Assembly (NCBI GenBank): GCA_025201865.1
Contig: MU602669.1
Span: forward strand, 89,813 to 147,594
Direction: 5' to 3'
Length of the DNA stretch: 57,782 nucleotides
Source of the DNA: Ramicandelaber brevisporus
Lineage: Eukaryota > Kickxellomycota > Ramicandelaberales > Ramicandelaberaceae
Below, one piece after another: positions 46,582-56,200 of this stretch. Under the pieces are notes generated by a model. The model searched no databases. It had not been told where the DNA came from and was given only the letters and a program-made list of their open reading frames with translations. Position numbers and translations under genes: made by a program. Every line of letters starts with the position of its first letter. Position 1 is the stretch's first letter.

Positions 46582-49500
46582 ATGCCAATGGAGGACCGCA
46601 AGCGTAGCATGGTACAAGTCGAGAGTGCAGATAGAGCCTCTGTTGACTCAACATCGACATCATTATCATCATCATCATCAACAGCAGCAGCAGCAGCAGC
46701 AGCAGCAACACTTCCACCCAAGAAACGACTTCACATGGCAAATGGCTCTGCTAGTGCTGTATACAGCGATGATGCGGGCTATGGCTCAATCAAGTCCAGG
46801 TCGCCGAGTGCAGCTCCGATGGTTAATGGCAATCATTCATCATCACCGTCGTCGGTTCCACCAATGCCAGCCCCAGCAGTTACAGCCGGACCACTTCCCA
46901 ATGAAGAGTTTCTGGCACAATTCCAGAAGGAGGCACTTTGGAGGCAGATGCAGGTTTATAAAAGACAATGCGCAGATATTAAGTCGGAGGTTAATCACTT
47001 ATCGACAGAGAAGAGACTAATTGAGGATGCTCTGTCCAGACTTGCCTCGACAATTGCACTCTCTGTAACTGATGCTTCAGCCATTGCTTCATCCATTGGC
47101 ACTGACATCCCATCCGAGTTGATTCACCCTTCCTCCTCTGATGCAGTCTCCGAGTCTCCAGTTGGTGTATTATTGAGGAGAATGGTTATTGATTACAACA
47201 GTGTCTCTCAGCAAGCAAATACTGGGATTGTTCATGTTGATGAATTACTTGGACGCTGGAGATCAGCTGTTGGTAAATTACTCGGTGACATCGCAAAGGC
47301 TCTCTCAAAGTTGCAGCTCAATTCAACTACCAGTGCTACAGCTAGTAGTACCGGTACAGCAGATAATGCAGCTACTCTGAATGATAGTAAACTTCTTGAT
47401 CAAGCGAGAGAGCAAGTCAAAAGAGCCAGTGTGCTGGATGTTCAATTGGTATCTGTTACAGCCGAGAGAAAATTAAGGCAGATAATGCAGCTACTCTTCT
47501 TGATCAAGCGAGAGAGCAAGTCAAAAGAGCCAGTGTGCTGGATGTTCAATTGGTATCTGTTACAGCCGAGAGAGATAGATTATATGAGCAGTTGAAATCT
47601 GCCAATGATAAAATATCGAAACTGGAACGGACCGCTGATCGTAAACAATGTACAACTCTATCCAACTACAAGTCAGAACCACACCATTCTTCAGTACCGC
47701 CACAATCGTCATCATCAACGGTATCAGCGATAGACTCCACCACAGCCGCAGCCACAGCTACTTCATCATCATCATCAATGGTACCAACAACAACAGCAGC
47801 AACAGCAACAGCAACAACATCGGCTCAAGTGAATGTATTCTCTCTCACTGGAGTGCAAGAACAGCCAAATACAACTGATAATAACCGCACTAATGATGCG
47901 GGAGAGTCTGCTGCAGTCTCTAATTCAGCTTCTAACATGCATTTATCCATGGTAAATAGCAATAATAGTACTGGTAATGTTAACCATAATGGGCTAATTG
48001 CAGAGTTGGAATCAGCTAGAGCAATTGCAGAACAACGATTGGCCGAGATTGAGCAGCTAATGCGAGATAAGGCAAACATGGCAGCAGAGATTGATATGAT
48101 CAATTTGAAGAATGGGTCAATCACAGATGCACGCATATTGGAATCAACACCTTATAAACAGGCGTTGGCAGCACGTGATTTCTTCCAAGCAGATGCACAG
48201 CAGAAGAGAGCAGATGCGGACAGATTGGCCTATGAAAATCATGAATTATCATCAGAGCGCACCTCATTCAGAGAACAGATTGAAGCAGAGGAATCAACCA
48301 GAAGACAGGCTTTGATAGCTGATTTGCGTAAGATTGAAACCGATTTGGCCAGAATCAGAAACCAAAGAGACTTATTACAGCAACAATCCAGTGCAGCCAA
48401 TTCGAGAGAGGAGCGTTTACAAGAACAATTGTCCAATTTAGAGAAACTGGCAGAATTCAGATTAAGTATGATTGGTTCTTTGCAGAATGAAATCAAGCAT
48501 TATAAATTACATATGGCTGCAGAATCTGGTGATACATTTAAGTACAATGCTATCTTAAATGAACCTGTGGTAGTCACAGCTACAGCTACAACTACAGCCA
48601 CAACCACAGCTATACCACAACAACAACAGCAGCAAAATGGAACTAATAACGATGGTAGTGATGGTAATAGTAATAGCAATAATAATAATAATGAACCTCA
48701 GCATGAACCAATGGATATTGTTAGTAATGATAATACTGACGCCAGTAATGACACTGTGGATAATACAGATGAATTGACAAGACTTCGGCAATGTGTAGAT
48801 GCATGGAGTAAGCGCTATGGTATTCAGTTTAATAGACCACCTCCAGATAGCGAGGCCGAGTCTATTGAGAAGGAGCCGGAGTCTAATGTGGATTCTTCAT
48901 CGACTAGCGTTAAAGTTCAGATTGACGTATTGAATCAGCGTGTTGAAGAGTTAAAATTCAAATGTAACAATTATTCACAAGCCGAGGCACAGTTGATAAC
49001 AGAAATAGAACGACTAAGTAAATCATTTGGAGAATTGGAACAGCAATTGAGCTCAGTAACGCTTACTCTGAATAAAAGAGATGAGCAAATGAACAAATTT
49101 GAAAAGGAAAGAGTCAAGTTTAATCAAAAGTTTATTGCATTGAATAAGCAAAAGGACGCATTAACATCAGCTAATAACCATGCAAATAGACTGGCAGAAC
49201 GTCAATTAAATTATATTCAGAGCTTGGAAGAGAATGATAAAAGCTTAACTATGCAGCATGCAGCCTTGGAGCGAGAATTACATCAGCTGCAGGCAGAGCT
49301 AAGAACAGTGCGCGACAGATTGCAGGATGTGTCTGGTCAACATAATGAGCTCCAGTCGTCGTTTAGTACCCAGGAAAAGAGATTGGATGAACTGTCAAAT
49401 TTGCTGACTGAAAGACACTCTCAGCTCTCCTCTTTGGATAATGAACGCAGTGTGGCTTTATCTGAAGTTGAGTCTCTTAAAAAGAAGGTTGAGCAACTGC

Positions 49501-49736
49501 AGCGGTTGGCTGATTCTGTAGAAAATCAATCAGAGGTACAGCGGTTATACACCGAATATAGAGATATGGTTAAATGTCCAACTTGCTCAATTAGATTCAA
49601 GAGCCATGTTCTAAGTAGATGCATGCATGTATTCTGCAAAGAGTGTATCGACTCGCGCCTAAATACCAGACAGCGAAAGTGTCCACAATGTCAAGAAACC
49701 TTTGGTGTAAACGATGTTCGTCAAATTTACCTATAA
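46582..49736 (+). CDS. BRE1: Bre1/RNF20-type histone H2B ubiquitin ligase, frame broken by a tandem duplication
   Basis: Bre1 with Rad6 monoubiquitinates histone H2B during transcription. The N-terminal block EFLAQFQKEALWRQMQVYKR, the long coiled coils and the C-terminal RING (CPTCSIRFKSHVLSRCMHVFC ends with CPQC and FGVNDVRQIYL) identify it. ATG 46582 is the first ATG in frame. The frame from 46582 stops at 47595, while the downstream half, including the RING, is open in another frame. The break is explained by a near-duplicate segment: 47359-47469 repeats at 47478-47573 with a 15-nt deletion and an 8-nt linker. The extra 104 nt shift the frame; counting it out leaves one reading frame of about 1016 residues. 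It is either a haplotype-merge artefact or a real mutation. Confidence 0.85.
47359..47469 (+). repeat. Tandem duplicate, copy 1, within BRE1
   Basis: A 111-nt copy containing the in-frame codons for NDSKL that copy 2 lacks. It is otherwise identical by eye to 47478-47573. Confidence 0.9.
47478..47573 (+). repeat. Tandem duplicate, copy 2, within BRE1
   Basis: A 96-nt copy, shorter by exactly 15 nt (five codons). It is separated from copy 1 by aaattaag. Confidence 0.9.
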
Positions 49737-50730
49737 TTACTAGAATAAATCAACTCCACTCTATTTTACTCTGCTTCCCTCTACTCTACTCTACTTTACT
49801 CTACTCTTTCTTTTTTAACCCCTTACTTTTATTTATTTATTTATTTATTTATTTATTTGTTCATCCCTCCTACTCATTCATCCTCCACTTCACTCTTCAT
49901 CTTCTTTTTTCAGTTGTGTTTTCGTTCCTCTGGGCATTGTTTGTCTGTCCATACTATTACCATCTAAGCTTGATGCTACCTTCTGCTTTCCTCTCCTCTT
50001 TTCTATTATAAATAATGCACTGTTTGTGAATGGTTGTGTGTAGAATCACACATTGAGATGCTGACCTCCAGCTTCGGCCGCCGCCATCGTCGCCGCCGCC
50101 ACTACCACCGATTGGATGACTGGGTGTGCACTTTGTTCCCACAGTCAACGTTCCTCTCCATACCCATCTACTCGCTCACTCGCTCACTTGCTCACTTGCT
50201 CACTCACTCGCCCCTCCTTTAGATTGAAGGCATCCGCACCCGTGTGCAATTCGGTGCAGCCTGCAACGTCCATCACCCTGTCGCCTTTGCTTGTTCTTCT
50301 TCTTCTTCTGTTTGTGGCTACTACCACGTTGGTTCTTCTCTTTGCACCTCTTCTTTTGTCCGCCTGCTTGTTCACTCGTTCGTTTATTCATTCGTTCTCC
50401 CCCACTTTCCTATTTTGTTTGCGCTACCCTGCCGCTTCAAACCCTCTCAAAACGACCAGACCGCCTGTCTCCGTTGTTGCTGTTGTTTCCGTCGTTGTTG
50501 TTATTGTTGCCATCTACGTTCTTTTCTCTCTCTTCTCTCTTCTCTCTTCTCTTCTCTCTGTTTCTCTCCGTATTGCATCTCGTTTTCAACAATCTCTCCA
50601 TACCGACAGCAAACTACAACAACCATCTCCACTCTCTCAGAAACGCCAAATTTCAATAATCTCTTCACAATACTAGTAGCACCTTCTATCTCTTTCAATA
50701 ACAATCACTGAATCTCTCATCGGATCCCAA
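49737..50730. promoter_or_regulatory. BRE1 3' flank and promoter of the acyl-CoA synthetase
   Basis: 994 bp. AATAAA at 49744-49749 is the likely BRE1 signal. Then come ctact repeats (49755-49808), a TTTA microsatellite (about 49827-49858), a TATAAA at 50007-50012, cactcgct-type repeats (50170-50210) and long C/T-rich stretches up to the start codon. The open frames at 50116-50711 are pyrimidine-run artefacts. Confidence 0.4.
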
Positions 50731-53058
50731 ATGCCTCTCCTCAGTATTGCTCGTCGGCTGCCAATCATTGGCAGTCATGTATTCCCTCCATCCACCGTCT
50801 CCATCAAGCACCGCGCATTCACCGGCTCGGTTGGATCAAGCTACATCCCTCCAGCAACCCCCGTCAGCGAAAGCGCACCGTTTCTGCGCCAAGTTGCACT
50901 TTCCCGCCAGGCTGCCGAGTCGCCGTCAGCATTTTGGCTCGATGCGGCCCGGATGATTGATTGGAAAGAGGCACCGACTGTGTCACACGACTTTCCATAC
51001 AGCCGGATGTCACCGTTGCTGTCGAACCATGCCCGCTGGTTCCCCGACGGCAAAGTCAACATGAGCTACAACTGCCTTGACCGCCACGTCGAGGCTGGCC
51101 GCGGCGATCGCACTGCCATCATCTTTGACAGCCCCGTGTCTGGCACTGTTGAGTATCTGAGTTATGCCGACACGCTCGAGTCTACCAAGCGAGTGGCAAA
51201 TGTTCTTCGCAACGAATATGGCGTGCAAAAGGGCGATCGTGTGCTCATTTACATGCCCAATATGCCCGAAGCAATCCATGCAATGCAGGCGTGCGCTCGT
51301 ATCGGTGCAACCCACTCGGTCGTGTTTGGTGGATTTGCACCAAAGGAGGTGGCGAAGCGTGTTATTGGTTTTAAGCCCAAGGTTATCATCACCGCTTCGT
51401 GTGGTGTTGTCAAGGGCGAGCCAGTTCCGTACGTGCCATTACTCCGTGAGGCATTGCGCATCAGTAGCGAAACAGCCGGTGTCGATGTCCATCACACTTT
51501 GGTCTTCCAGCGCAACAATCTGTACACACAGACCGATTTGGATGCATCGCGTGGCGAAAAGAGCTGGGACCAGGTCTACTCTCGCAGCCAGGCTGCTGCC
51601 GAGTGCGAATGGGTCGAGTCCAACCATCCATTGTACGTTTTGCACACATCTGGCACCACTAAGGACCCGAAGGCTGTGCAGCGCGACACTGGTGGCCACG
51701 CCACAGCACTCTTGTGGAACACGCGCAACTTCTTTGGCTTGACCCGCGTTGGCGAAGGCTGCTTCTTTGCCGCCAGTGAACTTGGTTGGATTCTTGGCTC
51801 CAGCTACTGCAACTACGGCGTGCTGCTGAACGGCTCCACTTCGGTCTTGCTTGAGGGCAAGGTTGTCGGCACACCCGACCCATCTACATTTTACCGGGTC
51901 ATTGACCAGCATCGCCCGGATGTGCTCTTTACCGCGCCAACTGCTCTGACGATGCTGCGCCGTGAAGATCCAACCGGTATCTACCGCTGGCGCGGCAAGC
52001 AGGTTGGCGCTGGCGGCGTGTACGACTTTAGCAGTCTCAAGGGCATTTATGTCGGCGGCGAGCGCTGCATTCCAGATGTGCTCCGCTGGTTCCGTCGTAT
52101 GGTTGCCGAGCCAGTTCCAGGCGCTAACCCAGAGCAGTTCGCCCGTGCTGTTGTTGCGCAGGACAACTTTTGGCAGACTGAAACGGGCTCTCCAGTCCTC
52201 GGAGCCTGCATTGGGTTTGATCCAAGTGAACGAGTAGCTCCTCGAGATGGCTCAGCTGGCATGCCAGTCCCAGGCTATAATCTCAAGGTGCTGACTCGCC
52301 ACGAAGATGCGCTCGACGGCGCAGATTTGCCAACCAGCACGCAGAGCATTCTGGACCCGAGCTACCATGAAGCTGCCCCCAATGAGACCGGCAGCATTGT
52401 GTCCAAGCTGCCATTGCCGCCTGGTGCCATCATGGCCATGTATCCAGACAACTTTGTTGGCTTTGCGCAGAACTACCTCTCCGATTTCCCTGGTCACTAT
52501 TCAACTGGTGACTCCGGCCACAGAGACGAGGATGGCTACTTCCATGTCATGTCGCGTGACACTGATATCATCAACGTTGCAGCCCACCGTCTGTCAACCG
52601 GCGCGTTTGAAGCAACCATTGTCAGCTGCGATGAGCGAATCGCCGAGGCTGTCGTTGTTGGTCGCAATGATCCAATTCGCGGCAGCGTTCCGGTTGCATT
52701 TGTCGTTCTTCGTGGCGATTCGACTTCCGCAGCTACACCTGAGATGCGCGCGCTGATAGTTGCATCGGTGCGTCGTGAGATTGGCGCTGTCGCATGCATG
52801 GCTGAACACAACATTATCTTTGTACAGCGATTGCCCAAGACGCGGTCAGGTAAAGTTCTGCGGCGCATGCTGAGACAGATGCTGACCATTGTGATCGACT
52901 CGTCTACTGGTGACGAGGTGGTTGCCAACAAGACTGTTCCGGATAAGTTTGAAGGACAGATTCCAGCGACAATCGAGGATGACGCTGTCGTTGCCGAAAT
53001 GTACGATGCAATCCGCACATTTGGTGCCATCGAAAACTCTAATCTCCAATCCTCTTGA
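50731..53058 (+). CDS. Mitochondrial short-chain acyl-CoA synthetase (propionyl/acetyl-CoA synthetase, ACSS3/PrpE-like)
   Basis: 775 residues. It activates propionate or acetate to the CoA thioester via an acyl-adenylate. The N-terminus (MPLLSIARRLPIIGS) is basic and hydrophobic, consistent with mitochondrial import. The ANL-family body shows MSYNCLDRHVEAGRGD, VVFGGFAPKEVAKR, the nucleotide loop as TSGTTKDPKAV, SELGWILGSSY, QDNFWQTETGSP, YSTGDSG and the C-terminal catalytic lysine region LPKTRSGKVLRRMLR. The closest type is ACSS3/PrpE rather than ACS1. Unusual replacements: the loop reads KDPKA where PKG with a preceding Gly is normal, and VAAHR replaces VAGHR. The lysine and acid residues are kept, so activity is plausible but not certain. 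Confidence 0.88.
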   Translation: MPLLSIARRLPIIGSHVFPPSTVSIKHRAFTGSVGSSYIPPATPVSESAPFLRQVALSRQAAESPSAFWLDAARMIDWKEAPTVSHDFPYSRMSPLLSNHARWFPDGKVNMSYNCLDRHVEAGRGDRTAIIFDSPVSGTVEYLSYADTLESTKRVANVLRNEYGVQKGDRVLIYMPNMPEAIHAMQACARIGATHSVVFGGFAPKEVAKRVIGFKPKVIITASCGVVKGEPVPYVPLLREALRISSETAGVDVHHTLVFQRNNLYTQTDLDASRGEKSWDQVYSRSQAAAECEWVESNHPLYVLHTSGTTKDPKAVQRDTGGHATALLWNTRNFFGLTRVGEGCFFAASELGWILGSSYCNYGVLLNGSTSVLLEGKVVGTPDPSTFYRVIDQHRPDVLFTAPTALTMLRREDPTGIYRWRGKQVGAGGVYDFSSLKGIYVGGERCIPDVLRWFRRMVAEPVPGANPEQFARAVVAQDNFWQTETGSPVLGACIGFDPSERVAPRDGSAGMPVPGYNLKVLTRHEDALDGADLPTSTQSILDPSYHEAAPNETGSIVSKLPLPPGAIMAMYPDNFVGFAQNYLSDFPGHYSTGDSGHRDEDGYFHVMSRDTDIINVAAHRLSTGAFEATIVSCDERIAEAVVVGRNDPIRGSVPVAFVVLRGDSTSAATPEMRALIVASVRREIGAVACMAEHNIIFVQRLPKTRSGKVLRRMLRQMLTIVIDSSTGDEVVANKTVPDKFEGQIPATIEDDAVVAEMYDAIRTFGAIENSNLQSS

Positions 53059-53208
53059 TTCACTTTCTTTTATTAATTGGCTTAACATCTTTTTTATATA
53101 CTATACTATACTATATAACTGCTGATGATGAGATTATGATGTCAGATCTTTAAAGTAAAAGAAAAGAGGTAAAATCATGTTAAAGTACTTAATTAACTAG
53201 CGATATTA
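53059..53208. terminator. Convergent 3' region of the synthetase and HECT genes
   Basis: 150 bp, AT-rich with a ctata repeat (53099-53115). TTTATT at 53069-53074 is AATAAA on the minus strand, 135 nt beyond the HECT stop. Confidence 0.35.
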
Positions 53209-56200
53209 TTAAACCAGACCAAATCCTTGGCAATTTGTGATGGCAGTGATTAATCGATCGCGCATCTTGTCCCGTGAGCGATACTCTGGAAGCAGCAACC
53301 GTCCAAAGCAAGTCAGCGCCGTTGGCAGTCGATCAGAGTCATCACCGTTCCGCTGGATAACAAATGTCACATCTCGCCAGCCACCAACCGGCAGGCGTTC
53401 TGTGGCAGTGACAAATATCAGCAGTTGACGTACCAGTTCAGGTGTAAATGTTTCAGAATCAAGAACGATTGACCAAAACATTTGGATGGCTGGATGGCTT
53501 GAAGAGTAGCCGTCATCATACGCCGTGTACTGCCGAAGCTCGCTGAGACTTGGAGGCGCTTCGTTGCCACACAAGAGTGACTGGAGGTCATGTGGACTGT
53601 TCACCACAAAATGTGGGAAGACAAGCATGTCACGCTGGCCAATCATTTCTTCAGCACGCACGGGCTTCTCAATGTAACCAGGCGGTGGCGTCGATTGTGA
53701 TCCCAAAATGCCGGCCGGAGTAATGTCAGGTAGCGAACCGCGCATAGCACAAACCAAGCCTGCCAGCATTGCCTCGAATGGCGCCTTGACGCTATCATTC
53801 GCCAGGTAGTCTACATACAGACGGACATAGCGACGTCTGTTCTCGCCAGTCACAGTCAATGTATCACCGTTTTCGACAAGAGGTACATTCACAGCGCTTG
53901 ATGTGGTGTCTGAGCTGAGGGAAATCTCAAAGCTGCGACAGAATACATCCTCCACGTCTTCAGATGGGCTGTATTCAAGAAGCTGTGTCAATCCGTGAGC
54001 TAAATCAGGGAAAGACTGCGCAAGCTGCGCAATGGTCACGCCATCGATGCGCCGTGAAGGAACTGACTTGTGCATGGCAGCTGTCAGCGGCTTGGTAGTA
54101 GCTGTAGACGCCAGCGCAACGGCCAGCTTGGAGAATACAAGTGGCGCAAACGGAACACCAACCTGGATGCCATTCGACCACGCCAGACCCAGTAGTGCAC
54201 CAACGAATCGATAGAGAGCCATAGCACGCTCGAATGCAGTGACAGATGTAGATGTAGATGCAGATGCAGATGTGGGGTCTGGTTCAAGCCAAGTACGGAA
54301 CCAAAGTGTATTGGTGACAGGATCATTCTCAAAGAGTGTTGGGATAGCCACATCGGATGCCGAATCTTGGGAAGGTGCCAGAAATGCAGCCAAAATGATA
54401 CGGAAGAACTCCTTTTGGACACCACCTTGATCATATCCAATCTCACCGGACTCCATGAACCGAACTCGCAGAGGAGCATGCAGTAGCTTGCGCTGGGCAA
54501 ACAGCTGCACAACTGTGTCTCGTACAATGTGGTTTCGTCGCAAATTGAGAACAAGATAGGACTGGGTTGAGCGCAATAGAGTCCGCTGCAAATCCGACAT
54601 GCCACCATAGACACTGTTGCTGTTGACATACGCAGACGATGACGCCGCTGGAGATGCACTCTGATGCTGGCTGTAAATGTCAGGATGGATAGCAGTTTCA
54701 AGAATCTGCTCGTTAAATGTGGGACGGTTGCGATGTGCCATGGTTCGTAGATGGTCGACAATACTGAAGCGCACATAGCCTTCTTCAAATACATTGCCCA
54801 GCTGGTTCGCATATTCAAATCTCTGAATATGCTGCTTCATCTTGAGACTCAGCAAGAAGGGGAAGTCCAGCACGGACACCCATGAGAGCGACCCGGATGT
54901 ATTGCCACTGCTGGATGATGATATACCGCCATCGTAATCGAAGCCTTCCGGGTGGATGGACCATGAGGTGCTCGGCAGGACGAAATCAATCCAGTGAGAG
55001 CCGGGGAAGAGCAGATCAGATGGCTGGCTGGAGCTGTAACTGAACAAAGGATGTATTGAGGGAGGACGCTGGAAGAGCGACATTCGTGTGCATCTCGCGC
55101 GAATTCCATTCCATTGAGCTGATGGTCGCGTCAATGAATCTGCGAGTGAAGATGGCAATGTGAACGCGTGGTTGCCTTGCTCATTGAGGTGACGGCTGTG
55201 TGCACTTTGCATCCAAGCAGTGACTTCACGCTGCCAGTTGATGACAGACTCCAAGCGTGCAGCTCGTGCATCGGTACGCGATGTGCTGACTACATCGATA
55301 TTTCCGGCTCGAGCAGGTGCAAAATCCGGACCAGTCAAATGCCAGTGGTTCTCAGATATATAAGGCAGTCCACCAGATCTCAGCGGATGCGGTGTTTGAG
55401 GATGGAGCTGGTCTGGATCAGCCATGAGAGAATATTCTCGAATTACAGTTGTATTCACTGCGTAGAGAACCGCAAGCAATGTGCCAATAGCAGCCAATCG
55501 GTAAGAACCAGCTGAGCCAGGATGGCGTGACGTAGCGCTAATTCCAGATACCCGAGCACCAGAGACTGTAGCTGCAGCAAAGTCCCTCCTGAATGCAGTC
55601 ACAATGGCTGATAAAGTGCCTCTTACATTTGGGATCATGCGCTGTTGTACCTCTTTAATGTTGAGACTGGTAAGAATAGCGCGGCTCATCAGTGTAACTA
55701 AGTGCCGCCGACCATTTGGTGGGAGAAGGAGCACAATGCGCGCCAGAGCGGCTCTCAGAGGTGAACCGGTGTGAGTCAAGCAAACAGTGTAGCTGAACAT
55801 TGCAATCACTAGTGGTTTGATAATTTGGGCAACAGCGTCGTTTTCATTGTCATTTTCATGTTCCAAGTCGATTGTGTCCATAGATGAAAGGTGCGACACC
55901 AAGCGTGTTTCAATGTCAGTCAAGAGCACCATGAGTGAGTCTCGGATTGCAGCGCTGAACAATGATACTGGCTCAAGTCGCTTAAAAGTGAGATACGACA
56001 CATAGACACTGGTGAAGTCAATCTGGTCAAGAACGTCCATGTTGGCTGTAGATGTGGTTTGGACTGAATCATCATCTTGTCTGACATTTGTAAAACTACG
56101 GCCCAGCGCTGATATTGACGAGAACACTGCTTTGGCTGTGTTCAATAATAGCTTGGGATCATCTAGAGCAGCAGTGCGCAGACTGGATACGGACTGCCGT

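Noticed and set aside
47429-47490. An intron in BRE1 to repair the frame (for example GT at 47429 to AG at 47490)
   Set aside because: It would restore the frame, but the donor is weak and the near-perfect duplication with a whole-codon difference explains the break better.
50116-50711. Overlapping ORFs of up to 186 codons upstream of the acyl-CoA synthetase
   Set aside because: They are driven by C/T-rich sequence, show only Leu/Ser/Phe/Pro runs, and have no domain.
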